Notes: generated by a model not told the origin, from the sequence alone. DNA of 64,000 bases from Niabella yanshanensis (GCF_034424215.1 NZ_CP139960.1:1240001-1304000); one strand, 5' to 3'; numbered from the stretch's first letter, positions 43,741 to 52,932 are shown. A program made the numbers and translations.

Positions 43741-44835
43741 ATGAATGATTTGGAGATACTTAATAACCGGCCGTCTAAAAAAAAGATCCTTTACCCGGTT
43801 AACAATGAACTGGCCAGCTACCTCGTGCGCCAGGGACGGGAAGTAAGCCTTCCTGTTTCACATACCGATTTACTGAATTTTACCTGGTCAATACCTATAA
43901 AGGATGAACAGGGCAACAGCACCTACTGGGAAAAAGCCATATATGACAAAAGGGATTGGGACTACCTGCGGGAGGGCCTGGTAAAGATCTACGCGATCCT
44001 GAGAACCGAGGGTGATATGAGCTTTGCCGACCAGCTGGATGTAGCCAGGATTGACTATTGTTCATTTGGCAATTCCCTACCCTTTCGCATCAGGATTGTT
44101 AATAAGTTCAACTCCAATTTCGACCACTATTATATCAAGATCACCGACGCTTCCCGGATTTACGGCCTGGAACTGGAGCATTTTTTATCTCCCAACCGGC
44201 TTACCTTTTATACCGACAGGGGTACGCTGGTAGAAGAGCATATTCCCGGATTGCCCGGGGACGTTTTCCTGGAGCAATACCTGGATAGAGGTGAAACGAA
44301 CAAAACGCGTTTGGCAAAAGAGTTTGTAAAATTTAATGAGCGTTGCTTTGTGCGTTTACTAGGAGATATGCGGGCTTATAATTTTGTGGTAGTAGCTACG
44401 CCCGACATTGAAAGCTACCAATACCGGATCAGGGCAATCGATTTTGATCAGCAATCTTATGAAGGCCGGAAAAATCTCTATATGCCCCAGTTTTTTAAGG
44501 AGAACAATGCATTTGTGACAACGGTACTCAGCCAGCTAAATACCGAGTCCATTGAACAATACAAGGCAGAAGAGTGGTCGGCTATGGCTTACCGTGTGGC
44601 CGTAACCAGGTTCAGATTAATGGAATTGCTGAATATAATGTCTCGTGACACCGTTGCTCCGCCCGAAAAGCAGCAATTGCTGATCGACCAGTTAAACGCC
44701 CACTTTAAAACACCGGCTTTCAGCAGGTGCAAATCGATGGGGCAGATATTAAAGCTGCATTTAAAGTACATGCTTCGCGGCAACCTGAAGCTGATACAGG
44801 AAAAAACCAGGAGCCTGGTAAAGCGCATCAATTAA
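43741..44835 (+). CDS. Unknown protein with a kinase-like catalytic loop
   Basis: From the ATG at 43741 the product has 364 residues; a GTG two codons earlier is also in frame. I do not recognise the family. The middle looks like an atypical protein-kinase/APH fold: HYYIKITDA (possible beta-3 Lys near 133), LVEEHIPGLPGDVF (hinge-like), LLGDMRAYNFVVV near 206-218 (Asp and Asn spaced as in a catalytic loop), then IRAIDFDQQS near 230-240 (DFD metal site). There is no signal peptide or membrane segment, so it should be cytosolic. It is followed by exported unknowns on the same strand, 15 bases away. Confidence 0.6.
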   Translation: MNDLEILNNRPSKKKILYPVNNELASYLVRQGREVSLPVSHTDLLNFTWSIPIKDEQGNSTYWEKAIYDKRDWDYLREGLVKIYAILRTEGDMSFADQLDVARIDYCSFGNSLPFRIRIVNKFNSNFDHYYIKITDASRIYGLELEHFLSPNRLTFYTDRGTLVEEHIPGLPGDVFLEQYLDRGETNKTRLAKEFVKFNERCFVRLLGDMRAYNFVVVATPDIESYQYRIRAIDFDQQSYEGRKNLYMPQFFKENNAFVTTVLSQLNTESIEQYKAEEWSAMAYRVAVTRFRLMELLNIMSRDTVAPPEKQQLLIDQLNAHFKTPAFSRCKSMGQILKLHLKYMLRGNLKLIQEKTRSLVKRIN

Positions 44836-44850
44836 AGTAATCAAACTGCT

Positions 44851-45552
44851 ATGTTAAAAAAACACATTCTCACACTAACCTTTATCAGTATTGCTGCCTT
44901 ATCCTCATTTGCACAAAACTCAAACGAACTGGACACCGCAGCCCTGAGGAAAGCCGTTCAGGACACAATTTCCCCGGAAGGTTATAAAACGCTGTTGAGA
45001 AAATTTAATGAAGCGCCGCAATACCTGTATGCAAACGAGGGGGCTGTTCTTTACTATGGAAAACTTTTCCAGAAGGGTCCCGATCCGTTTCAACGAATTG
45101 CTGCAAAAAAGACATTTAATGAGCTAATGCTACAAAAAAGATTTAACGAAGCCATCATTGAAGGAGAACGACTGGCAAAAGCAGACCCGGTTGATCTGAA
45201 GCTATTGGTCATGCTCATGGCAGCCTATATTGAAATCAAAAAGGAGGCGGGCATTAACTTAACCAAAGCTAAATTACAATTATTATCGAATGCTATTCTG
45301 TCTAAGGGAAAGGGGGATACAGATTCAACAACCTTGAAAGTTACCAGCGTAGAGGACGAATACACCGTTATGGCTATGCTTAAATTAAATGGTAAATCAA
45401 GGAGATCGGAAAGCCGGATTAATTCGAATATCGACCATTGGACTATTATAACAAAAGACGACAGCAAAGGATGGGGGTTTGTGGAAGATAAAAACCGTCA
45501 ACCAGAAGATAAAGAGAGCAGCTTATATGTAGAAGTGCTGCGGCCCTATTAG
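44851..45552 (+). CDS. Exported protein, possibly DUF4919
   Basis: The 233-residue product has a signal peptide (MLKKHILTLTFISIAALSSFA). The mature part begins with helical sequence (AALRKAVQDTISPEGYKTLLRKF, YYGKLFQKGPDPFQR, FNEAIIEGERLAKADPVDLKLLVMLMAAYIE), like a tetratricopeptide-type scaffold, and ends with a short beta-rich part. The layout resembles DUF4919 proteins, but I am not certain. It follows the kinase-like gene by 15 bases and may be in one unit with it. Confidence 0.6.
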   Translation: MLKKHILTLTFISIAALSSFAQNSNELDTAALRKAVQDTISPEGYKTLLRKFNEAPQYLYANEGAVLYYGKLFQKGPDPFQRIAAKKTFNELMLQKRFNEAIIEGERLAKADPVDLKLLVMLMAAYIEIKKEAGINLTKAKLQLLSNAILSKGKGDTDSTTLKVTSVEDEYTVMAMLKLNGKSRRSESRINSNIDHWTIITKDDSKGWGFVEDKNRQPEDKESSLYVEVLRPY

Positions 45553-45604
45553 ATCGTCTTTATTACAACATTATAAACAAGAATTCTACATAAAAACCAC
45601 TATT

Positions 45605-46093
45605 ATGAAAACGCTGTTACTACCTGCATTATCTTGCCTTATTATAGGATTAACCCTGATAATACAAGGCTATTCCCCATATTATAGCGCCAAAGATCCA
45701 TCTTATTTAAAGACGTTGGAAAAGCAACAGGTATCTGTTCGCGGCTTCTTCGAGAGTCTCGCCTTTAAACCTGGTACAGCCCCATGTATTATAGCTGAAT
45801 CAACATTTCCGGATGGATTGATTGTAGCGTCGGATCTTGACTATCTGTTTAGCCAGGTCAACTCCAAACAAAAATGTAAATGTATTGTAAGCTTTTTGTC
45901 ATCCATTATACCAACAGATAGTGCAGAGCTCGGCGGATATGCCATCGAACTAATCACAGCTTATAGGGAGAAGAAGACCGCCAATTTTGGGCTCTATAAA
46001 TGTCCTAAACAAGATAGTGCAGTAGCAAACAAACTGCTGAAGTGGCGCGCTGAAAGCAAGCAAAAAAGAATATCTGCATTCAACAAGTATTAA
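45605..46093 (+). CDS. Exported or membrane-anchored protein of unknown function
   Basis: The 162-residue product starts with a hydrophobic segment (LLLPALSCLIIGLTLIIQGY) that may be an uncleaved anchor or signal. The rest is soluble, with a KQKCKCIVSFL segment carrying two Cys and a basic C-terminal helix (LLKWRAESKQKRISAF). No family was recognised. It follows the preceding exported protein by about 50 bases. Confidence 0.5.
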   Translation: MKTLLLPALSCLIIGLTLIIQGYSPYYSAKDPSYLKTLEKQQVSVRGFFESLAFKPGTAPCIIAESTFPDGLIVASDLDYLFSQVNSKQKCKCIVSFLSSIIPTDSAELGGYAIELITAYREKKTANFGLYKCPKQDSAVANKLLKWRAESKQKRISAFNKY

Positions 46094-46344
46094 AGTCAGA
46101 CGTTTGAAAAAGCGAATTGGATCAAAAGGCCTGGCCAGATAGGAATTGGAAACTTAGGGTTACAAAGAACATAACCAACTTTTACCGATACTTACCAATC
46201 AAATAATTAGTAACCCATGGATAAGGCAAAACCCGGGTTATTAGCCCCATAATTTATCCCCCTTCGTGTATGTATCACATATTATTATTATCTTAGCGAG
46301 CCTGCTTTAAGGCATATATTATTAATAAAAACAATAAGAACAAA

Positions 46345-47415
46345 ATGGCCAAGTACACAGCCGGAGTATTACACGGCAAGGAGCTTGAAGCTCTTTACAA
46401 CGATGCTAAAGACAATAATTTTGCCCTGCCTGCAGTAAACGTGGTAGGAACGGATAGCGTAAACGCCGTACTGGAAACCGCAGCGAAAGTAAACTCGCCG
46501 GTAATGATCCAGTTCAGTAATGGCGGCGCACAATTTTTTGCCGGAAAAGGCATGCCTAATAAAAATCTTGAAGCCAATATTTACGGTGCTGTAAGTGGTG
46601 CGCTCCACGTGCATACAGTAGCTAAATACTACGGGGTACCGGTAGTTTTGCATACAGACCATGCTGCTAAAAAATGGTTGCCGTGGATCAGTGCCTTAAT
46701 TGACGAAGGAGAAAAATTCCATAAAGAGAAAGGACAGCCTCTGTTCAGCTCTCACATGCTGGATCTGAGCGAAGAGCCTATCGAAGAAAATATCGCCACT
46801 TCCCTGGAGTTCTTCAAACGTATGGATCCATTAGGTATGAGCATCGAGATTGAATTAGGGGTTACCGGTGGTGAAGAAGATGGTGTTGATAATACGGATG
46901 TTGACAACTCTAAATTATATACCCAGCCGGAAGAAGTAGCTTATGCTTACGAACAACTGAGCACCGTAAGCAATATGTTTACGGTAGCAGCAGCTTTTGG
47001 TAATGTACATGGTGTTTACAAACCAGGTAATGTACAGTTAACTCCTGTTATTCTGGACAACAGCCAGAAGTACATCGCAGAGAAATTTAAAACAAGCAGC
47101 AACAAACCAGTTTACTTTGTATTCCATGGCGGTAGCGGTTCTGAGCAAAGCCAGATTCGCGAAGCAATTGGTTATGGCGCTATCAAAATGAACCTGGATA
47201 CTGATATGCAGTGGGCATTTGCTGAAGGCGTTTTTGATTATTACAAAAAGAACGAAGCCTACCTGCAAGGCCAGTTAGGTAACCCTGAAGGTGATGACAA
47301 GCCTAACAAAAAATATTACGATCCGCGCGTATGGTTACGCAAAGGTGAAGAGACTTTTGTTAAACGTCTTGAAGTTGCTTTTGAAGATTTGAATTGTATC
47401 GGTAAAAACGCATAG
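46345..47415 (+). CDS. fbaA: Class II fructose-bisphosphate aldolase
   Basis: The 356-residue enzyme is of the class IIA type: zinc-binding VLHTDHAAKKWLPW near 108-120, SSHMLDLSEEPIEENI, GMSIEIELGVTGGEEDGVDN, AFGNVHGVYKPGNV, and FHGGSGS for phosphate. It cleaves fructose 1,6-bisphosphate to the two triose phosphates in glycolysis and runs in reverse in gluconeogenesis. It is alone between unknowns. A TATCTTAG -7-like element precedes it by about 45 bases, and an intrinsic terminator follows. Confidence 0.98.
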   Translation: MAKYTAGVLHGKELEALYNDAKDNNFALPAVNVVGTDSVNAVLETAAKVNSPVMIQFSNGGAQFFAGKGMPNKNLEANIYGAVSGALHVHTVAKYYGVPVVLHTDHAAKKWLPWISALIDEGEKFHKEKGQPLFSSHMLDLSEEPIEENIATSLEFFKRMDPLGMSIEIELGVTGGEEDGVDNTDVDNSKLYTQPEEVAYAYEQLSTVSNMFTVAAAFGNVHGVYKPGNVQLTPVILDNSQKYIAEKFKTSSNKPVYFVFHGGSGSEQSQIREAIGYGAIKMNLDTDMQWAFAEGVFDYYKKNEAYLQGQLGNPEGDDKPNKKYYDPRVWLRKGEETFVKRLEVAFEDLNCIGKNA

Positions 47416-47439
47416 TAGTATAAAATACGCGAACACATT

Positions 47440-47468
47440 AACCACTCCTGAATTGGGGTGGTTTTTTT
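47440..47468 (+). terminator. Intrinsic terminator after the aldolase gene
   Basis: AACCACTCC (47440-47448) pairs with GGGGTGGTT (47455-47463), one G-U, six-base loop, then a T-run. Confidence 0.88.
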
Positions 47469-47542
47469 ATATCCGACCTACGTCAATTGTAACTTTTAAC
47501 TAATTTAGCAGCAGAAAATTGAACTTTCAAAACTTAAACCTT

Positions 47543-49003
47543 ATGAAATATATACTGCTGTTCCTTATTCCTGCTTTATGTGCATTACCAGGTAAATCGC
47601 AGCCACTGGATTATAGTTGCGGTCCCAAAATTGATAATTATAGCAATATTTATTTCACTTTATTCCAACAGGACTCCAGTAATCTTTACGCTTTCAATTA
47701 TAACAGATCTGCGTATTTTTTAGACATCTTTCTTAAAAGCGATTTGTCTCAAACAGCGCATATACCCATACCACTTCCCTCCAAAGACAGCATAAAGTTT
47801 GATTTCGAAAACCTGTTTGTGCTTAAAGACCGGTTCCTGGTTTTTTACTCGTACTTCAACAAATCGGATCAGGCTATAAAACTGGAAATGCTGGCTTTTG
47901 ACGCAGCAGGAAAGCGGATGGGAACCATAAAACAACTGGATGAGCTGCCTGGGAAAAATGAGAAAAGAGCCGGTACTTTTATAATTACTAACCGTCCCCT
48001 GGAGAACAAGTTTTTATCTTATGGATATAAAAGAAATAAAGGATATTACTATCTTAATTTGGATCACTTCGATTACGAAGGCAATAAATTGGAATCACAG
48101 GATTTTGTAATTGACAACTCCCGGTTTCTCGAAGAATCTTTTAATAGCGGCGAAACCATTTGCCGGCTGGAGCGCGACAGGTTTAATGAAAAAACAGCTA
48201 GCTGGTTTCTTAGCTTCTACTCATCATCTTCCAGCAAAGTACAGAGCATCGACATCAACCCGGCGGCCGGAAGCAAAATTAATATTGCCGGAAAATTCGG
48301 TTCATATATGGAAAACGGTGTTTTGTATTTATTATCACCATACACTACCGGTATGTTCGCTCAAAAAGCCAGGGGTGTGTATCTGGTTACTGCCGATTTA
48401 AAAGAGCAGCGTGTGCTGAATAGAGCCGTTATTCCATTTAAAGAAGAAATTTCGGAAGGTGTAGATAGTGAAGATTTTTCCCTGGCTTCCTGCATCATAA
48501 CCGATATTATTCCCATCAAAACCGGATTACGGGTCTTATTTGAAAGCAGGCTGATGACTTCCGCTTATGGTGTGCCTACCGGTTATAATTTGGGTAATAT
48601 TGTTGCTCTGGATATCGACAGCAATTTTATGCTGAAAGATATAAACAGGATCTATAAAAAACAGGTAGCCAGGCCGGCAAGTGTCAGGTATATGGGCTTC
48701 ATCCCACTTTCACATAATGATGCTACCTTTTGTATTTATAATGAGCTACCGCAGAACCTGGGCAGGGCCGACGACAAAATAAAAAATGTAAAGAGCGCGT
48801 CTACTGATGCAACAGTAGTCATATCTGCAGCACTAGGCAGTGCGGGTGGTCAAAAAGATATTTTAATCGAAAAAGCCGGAAAGAATGAAATAACGGCCAT
48901 ACTACCTAGAACAGGCCTAAAAGATGCTTTTAGAAAGGGTTGTATATACGCTTTGGTGCAGAAAGGTGGCGATGTGGTACTGACAAAAATATTTGCTCCA
49001 TAA
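47543..49003 (+). CDS. Large exported protein of unknown function
   Basis: I start at the ATG at 47543, giving 486 residues with a signal peptide (MKYILLFLIPALCALPGKSQ). The upstream in-frame TTG has no support. The mature protein is beta-strand rich throughout with regular short strands and turns, perhaps a propeller-like structure, but no repeats clear enough to name a family. No catalytic motif is visible. It stands between two terminators as its own unit. Confidence 0.65.
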   Translation: MKYILLFLIPALCALPGKSQPLDYSCGPKIDNYSNIYFTLFQQDSSNLYAFNYNRSAYFLDIFLKSDLSQTAHIPIPLPSKDSIKFDFENLFVLKDRFLVFYSYFNKSDQAIKLEMLAFDAAGKRMGTIKQLDELPGKNEKRAGTFIITNRPLENKFLSYGYKRNKGYYYLNLDHFDYEGNKLESQDFVIDNSRFLEESFNSGETICRLERDRFNEKTASWFLSFYSSSSSKVQSIDINPAAGSKINIAGKFGSYMENGVLYLLSPYTTGMFAQKARGVYLVTADLKEQRVLNRAVIPFKEEISEGVDSEDFSLASCIITDIIPIKTGLRVLFESRLMTSAYGVPTGYNLGNIVALDIDSNFMLKDINRIYKKQVARPASVRYMGFIPLSHNDATFCIYNELPQNLGRADDKIKNVKSASTDATVVISAALGSAGGQKDILIEKAGKNEITAILPRTGLKDAFRKGCIYALVQKGGDVVLTKIFAP

Positions 49004-49028
49004 GAAAGCCCCGCAATGCGGGGCTTTC
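49004..49028. terminator. Bidirectional intrinsic terminator
   Basis: GAAAGCCCCGC and GCGGGGCTTTC form a perfect 11-base-pair stem with a three-base loop between convergent genes. The flanking runs are short on both sides. Confidence 0.8.
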
Positions 49029-49046
49029 AATTAATTTCATTAATTC

Positions 49047-49424
49047 TTATAAAGAATTATTATCATCTTTTTTGCCTTCTAATATTTTAACTTCTACAGG
49101 AACCAAACCATTGTTTGCATGAGCAATTTTCTGAAAGGCAGATTTGCTTAAATCCACCCGGCCTTTTACATGTGGGGCCATCCTGTCATTCACTACAACC
49201 TGTACACTTTTTCCTGTTTTTTTATTAGTAACTAATAAACGTGTACCCAGTTTGTAGATATTAGAAGCGGCTGTTAAAAGATAGTCTCTGTATATATCAC
49301 CCGTTGCGGTTTTACGGCCATTGAACTTACTGTGATAATACGATGCTTTTTGCGAAGTACTTTGAGCGAAGCCTTTGGCATAACTGAAAATAAAAGCAAA
49401 AAACAGAACTAACCATTTCTTCAT
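49047..49424 (-). CDS. RlpA-like double-psi beta-barrel protein
   Basis: The 125-residue product has a signal peptide (to about AFAQS) and then a single RlpA-type barrel: KASYYHSKFNGRKTATGD, YKLGTRLLVTNKKTGKSV, and VVVNDRMAPHVKGRVDLSKSAF. RlpA enzymes act as lytic transglycosylases on naked glycan strands at the septum. The Asp in VNDR and the fold are kept. There is no SPOR domain, so septal targeting is not evident. A TAACTTTG -7 element lies about 95 bases upstream on its strand. Confidence 0.85.
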   Translation of the reverse strand: MKKWLVLFFAFIFSYAKGFAQSTSQKASYYHSKFNGRKTATGDIYRDYLLTAASNIYKLGTRLLVTNKKTGKSVQVVVNDRMAPHVKGRVDLSKSAFQKIAHANNGLVPVEVKILEGKKDDNNSL

Positions 49425-49519
49425 GTGAGATATTTTAGTTAAACAATAAACGCTGAAAAACCAATTTTATTTTACTGCGTCTCTATAACGTTATTTTACT
49501 AACATGCAAAATACGGGTG

Positions 49520-49527
49520 CAAAGTTA
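49520..49527 (-). promoter_or_regulatory. Bacteroidota -7 promoter element for the RlpA-like gene
   Basis: The minus strand reads TAACTTTG (TAnnTTTG). A TTGACA word lies some 25 bases further upstream, longer than the usual spacing. Confidence 0.4.
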
Positions 49528-49661
49528 CGTTGAAACGGACTTACAGCTTGTCAATAAAGGTGACAATCTGGCTTAATTATATTCTAAAATATTGAAAATC
49601 AATATGACGATCTAACAAAACAGCATTTTTCTTTATTTTACAGATTTTTTTGCTCCAAAGC

Positions 49662-50141
49662 CTAGGAAACGGACGACACGGAAACCAGTTTCCTGATCAG
49701 CACTATTTGCCCCAAATGATAGTAGCTATGCTCTAAAACTCCTTGTATATTTCTTAGGTAGGTATCGTATTTTTCTTCTACAAATACCTCGTCGAACAGT
49801 TGATCATCCATTTGGGCCACCGCATCTGTAAATTTTTCTGCATTACCTAAGAGTGAACCAACCAAACTTTCCCAATCAGCCTCCGTTTCTATTGGGGGAA
49901 GATCAAAACTATATTGATCACTGATCTCCAGCTTTCCTCCGTTAAATACATTGAGAATTCCTTCCAGATAGTAGTTAATATGAAAGGTCAGAGCCGCAAT
50001 GGTGTTTAAATCTCCTATTTGTTTAATGGCCAGCTCCAGGTTCACTGATAGCAACTGATCTTTATAATTGGTATTGGCAATCCAGCGACCGTCCAAATAA
50101 ACTTCTCTGAGCCGGTTGGCGAGAAAAACATTCCTTTCCAT
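49662..50141 (-). CDS. DinB/DUF1572-like four-helix protein
   Basis: The 159-residue protein has the DinB-type helical layout: RLREVYLDGRWIANTNY, LTFHINYYLEGILNVF, and LEHSYYHLGQIVLIRKL at the end. The His residues in LTFHINYY and SYYHLGQ match the metal-binding His positions of DinB-like proteins. Family members may bind small thiols or metals. The role here is unknown. It lies downstream of rimO on the minus strand across a word array. Confidence 0.75.
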   Translation of the reverse strand: MERNVFLANRLREVYLDGRWIANTNYKDQLLSVNLELAIKQIGDLNTIAALTFHINYYLEGILNVFNGGKLEISDQYSFDLPPIETEADWESLVGSLLGNAEKFTDAVAQMDDQLFDEVFVEEKYDTYLRNIQGVLEHSYYHLGQIVLIRKLVSVSSVS

Positions 50142-50215
50142 GCTATATTATTTTATGCAAAGTACGCAAAGAAAAAAGACGTGATATACACGTCTGTCAT
50201 TTATTGAATTCAAAC

Positions 50216-50305
50216 TCCCGATTCCCCCTGTTTACTACTCCCTACTTGCCGCTTGCTGCTCCCTACTTGCTCCCCCCTACTTGCCACTTGCTACTCCCTA
50301 CTTGC
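50216..50305. repeat. Array of CTCCCTACTTGC words between rimO and the DinB-like gene
   Basis: The word CTCCCTACTTGC, with small variants (CCCCCTACTTGCC, ACTTGCTACTCCC), occurs at least four times in 90 bases. Related words stand at about 38.3 kb (CTCCCTACTTTC) and 63.84 kb. Confidence 0.7.
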
Positions 50306-50306
50306 T

Positions 50307-51617
50307 TTAAGGCACCACCACTCCCTCCAGGTCATAATCATAGGCCTTTTCGATCCTTACGTTATAAAACGCACCGATCTTCAGTCTCTGATCACTGGTG
50401 ATGATCACTTCATTATCTACTTCCACACTATCAAATTCGGTGCGGCCAATATAACGACCTGCTTCTTTTTTATCAATAATAGTTTTGAAAACTTTACCTA
50501 TTTTTTCCTGGTTCAATTTGTAGGATATCTCCTGCTGATGCTCCATTACTTCCTGTGCCCGGCGCTCTTTTTCTTCCTGCGGTACATCATCTTCTAACTG
50601 GTATGCACCTGTATTTTCCTCATGTGAATAAGTAAATACCCCTACCCTGTCAAAACGGTGTTTATCAAGGAATGATTTTAATTCATTAATATCATCCTGT
50701 GTTTCACCCGGGAAGCCGGCTATCAAAGTAGTGCGCAAACAAATACCCGGAACTCTCTCTCTTATGGTAGCGATCAATTCGTCCATCTCCGCCTGTTTGA
50801 TCTGTCTTTTCATTGCATCCAGCATACGGTCAGATGCATGTTGTAACGGGATATCCAGGTATTTACAAATATTATCGCGCTCCCTCATCACATCCAGTAT
50901 CTCTAAGGGAAATTTGGTTGGATACGCATAGTGCAGCCTGATCCACTCTAATCCTTTCACATCTGCCAGGCGATGTAATAATTCTGACAGCATCCGCTTT
51001 TTATAAATATCGAGGCCATAATAAGTCAGCTCCTGCGCAATTAGCATTACTTCTTTCACACCCATACGCACCAGCTTTTCAGCCTCCATCACCAACTCGT
51101 CAATCGGCTTGCTGATATGTTTGCCACGCATCAGGGGAATGGCGCAAAATGTGCAGGTGCGGTTGCAGCCTTCAGAAATTTTCAGGTAAGCATAATGTTT
51201 GGGAGTAGCTAACAGGCGCTCTCCCACTAGCTCCGTTTTATAATCAGCTTCAAATTGCTTTAAGATAGAAGGTAATTCCATCGTACCGAAAAAAGCATCC
51301 ACTTCAGGTATTTCCTCCTCCAGGTTATTCTTGTAACGCTCACTCAGGCAGCCGGTTACGTATACCTTATCCAGGCGGCCGCGTTTCTTCAACTCCACCT
51401 GCTCCAGAATCGTGTTAATACTCTCTTCCTTTGCTTTATCAATGAAACCGCAGGTATTGACAACCACTATATTATGATCCCGTTTCTTGTTTTCATGCAC
51501 CACATCAATATCATTAGCCAGTAGCTGACCGCTCAACACTTCGCTATCCACCATGTTTTTGCTACAGCCTAATGTAATGATGTTAACCTTATCTTTTTTT
51601 AGCGTTCTTACTTTCAA
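50307..51617 (-). CDS. rimO: Ribosomal protein S12 methylthiotransferase RimO
   Basis: The radical-SAM MTTase has NIITLGCSKNMVDSE (first cluster Cys), VVNTCGFI, the radical-SAM CNRTCTFC triad, and a C-terminal TRAM domain. Two in-frame TTG codons are candidates. The one at 51641 lies inside the -7 element TACCTTTG, so I chose TTG at 51617 (MKVRTLKKDKVN, 436 residues), which also matches the usual RimO N-terminus. It methylthiolates an Asp of ribosomal protein S12. In many Bacteroidota it follows ftsY; here a plus-strand block separates them. Confidence 0.95.
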   Translation of the reverse strand: MKVRTLKKDKVNIITLGCSKNMVDSEVLSGQLLANDIDVVHENKKRDHNIVVVNTCGFIDKAKEESINTILEQVELKKRGRLDKVYVTGCLSERYKNNLEEEIPEVDAFFGTMELPSILKQFEADYKTELVGERLLATPKHYAYLKISEGCNRTCTFCAIPLMRGKHISKPIDELVMEAEKLVRMGVKEVMLIAQELTYYGLDIYKKRMLSELLHRLADVKGLEWIRLHYAYPTKFPLEILDVMRERDNICKYLDIPLQHASDRMLDAMKRQIKQAEMDELIATIRERVPGICLRTTLIAGFPGETQDDINELKSFLDKHRFDRVGVFTYSHEENTGAYQLEDDVPQEEKERRAQEVMEHQQEISYKLNQEKIGKVFKTIIDKKEAGRYIGRTEFDSVEVDNEVIITSDQRLKIGAFYNVRIEKAYDYDLEGVVVP

Positions 51618-51638
51618 TCTCTGTTTTTTTAAGGACTG

Positions 51639-51646
51639 CAAAGGTA
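51639..51646 (-). promoter_or_regulatory. Bacteroidota -7 promoter element for rimO
   Basis: The minus strand reads TACCTTTG. A TTG 23 bases upstream could be the -33 element. This element overlaps a false TTG start and decides the rimO start at 51617. Confidence 0.65.
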
Positions 51647-51802
51647 CAGCATTTATCAGACTCCTCTAACAATAGCCTGATTAGCCCGTAGCGATGCCAT
51701 TTCGCAAATAAACCAGTTACAATTGTATAGTTACAATAAAGTATTGAAATGCTGCTGCTGCGGTCTTTAATTAAATCCTGCGGCAATTACAAAACATTAA
51801 AT

Positions 51803-52180
51803 ATGGTGGTAAATCAACTACGGATTAACGACCAGGCTTCTCCCTTTCATGGAAACGGGCTGCCGGTTAACGAAGACTTAACAAAGGATCAGATCATTTC
51901 CCTGTCATCTATTAGAAATAATAGTATGGGAAACAGACTGTATAAAATATCCACTGAAACCAACCTGAAATATACCTTCGCTGCCGCGAAAGAAACACTA
52001 CGCAGGAAATTAAACGTTTCAAAATTATGCAACGCCCATTGTGGTTTAAACAGTGAAGGGCATATTACGCTCAGGTACTCCGACAGTTATTTTGATGAAA
52101 GGCAATACTGCTCGCAGGGAGAACTGGATCTTGTTTCAGGAAAGATAGAGGCCGCTGTATCCGAATGCGTCATTAATTAG
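51803..52180 (+). CDS. Small protein of unknown function
   Basis: From the ATG at 51803 the frame has 125 codons. An earlier ATG at 51749 adds 18 residues that resemble chance sequence. The product is mixed helix and strand, with no signal peptide and no membrane segment. Three Cys residues lie near KLCNAHCG and QYCSQ, and one near the end. No family was recognised. It is upstream of the FadR-type regulator on the same strand, with about 100 bases and a separate promoter between. Confidence 0.45.
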   Translation: MVVNQLRINDQASPFHGNGLPVNEDLTKDQIISLSSIRNNSMGNRLYKISTETNLKYTFAAAKETLRRKLNVSKLCNAHCGLNSEGHITLRYSDSYFDERQYCSQGELDLVSGKIEAAVSECVIN

Positions 52181-52241
52181 GAGGCTAAGCGGTAATTAAT
52201 GTAGCCATATAATAGCTTTGTAGAATATCACTCCAAACAAC

Positions 52242-52249
52242 TATCTTCG
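52242..52249 (+). promoter_or_regulatory. Probable -7 promoter element of the FadR-type regulator gene
   Basis: TATCTTCG, a one-base variant of TAnnTTTG, lies 29 bases before the ATG. The operator palindrome begins four bases after it, so a bound regulator would cover the start of transcription. Confidence 0.45.
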
Positions 52250-52252
52250 CAG

Positions 52253-52263
52253 TCATCTGATGA
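52253..52263. promoter_or_regulatory. Operator palindrome TCATC-T-GATGA at the regulator promoter
   Basis: TCATCTGATGA is a perfect 5-1-5 inverted repeat just after the -7 element and before the regulator start. The same site occurs before the exporter gene. This form is known for some FadR-subfamily GntR regulators. Confidence 0.7.
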
Positions 52264-52278
52264 TATGATGAATTAACA

Positions 52279-52932
52279 ATGGAACCCATTTTACGAAAAT
52301 CGCTGGCACAGGAAGTAGCAGATGCTATTAAGGAGAAGATTCAAAAAGGATTTTTCCCGGTTGACGCAAAGCTGCCGACAGAACCCGAACTGATGAAAAG
52401 CTTTTCAGTGGGGCGGTCCACTATTCGTGAGGCGACGCGATATCTGGCACAGTCGGGGTTTGTGCAGGTAAAACAAGGCGTCGGGAGTTTTGTAATCAGT
52501 ACATCGGGCAACCATGGCCTTGACGATAAAATAGAGAAAGCAGGGTTTGCAGCTATCTTCGAAGTAAGGCAATTAATAGAAATGCAGATTATTGAAAAAG
52601 CTGTTAGCAACAGAACGCAACGGCATTTAGCAGCTATGCGTAAACACCTGAAAGAGCGGGCGTTTTTTGCAGCAGCGGGTGACCTGGAAGCCTGTATAAA
52701 AGCTGATATTGCTTTTCACACAACAGTAGCTGAAAGTTGTGGCAACTCCATATTAACCGAATTATACAAAACGCTGTCAACCCATGTATCCAGGTCTTTT
52801 TCAGAATCCTATGCTGACACCCAACCTTTCGCATACTCTCAGAACGAACATGAAACGCTCCTAAAGCATATAGAAGCGGGCAATAAAATCAAAGCACTTG
52901 AATCTGCAAAAAAAATAATCGGACATTTATAA
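52279..52932 (+). CDS. GntR-family transcriptional regulator, FadR subfamily
   Basis: The 217-residue protein has an N-terminal winged helix-turn-helix (about 8-75: KLPTEPELMKSFSVGRSTIRE, FVQVKQGVGSFV) and an all-helical FCD ligand domain (about 90-215). Metal-binding His positions are suggested by AFHTTVAESCGN and NEHETLLKHIEAG. FCD regulators respond to small carboxylates or similar molecules. The ligand here is unknown. It has the palindrome TCATC-N-GATGA at its own promoter and before the MFS gene 30 bases downstream, so it probably represses both itself and the exporter. Confidence 0.92.
   Translation: MEPILRKSLAQEVADAIKEKIQKGFFPVDAKLPTEPELMKSFSVGRSTIREATRYLAQSGFVQVKQGVGSFVISTSGNHGLDDKIEKAGFAAIFEVRQLIEMQIIEKAVSNRTQRHLAAMRKHLKERAFFAAAGDLEACIKADIAFHTTVAESCGNSILTELYKTLSTHVSRSFSESYADTQPFAYSQNEHETLLKHIEAGNKIKALESAKKIIGHL

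Noticed and set aside
46210-46239. TAACCC/GGGTTA hairpin before the aldolase gene
   Set aside because: The stem is only six base pairs with a long loop and no T-run.
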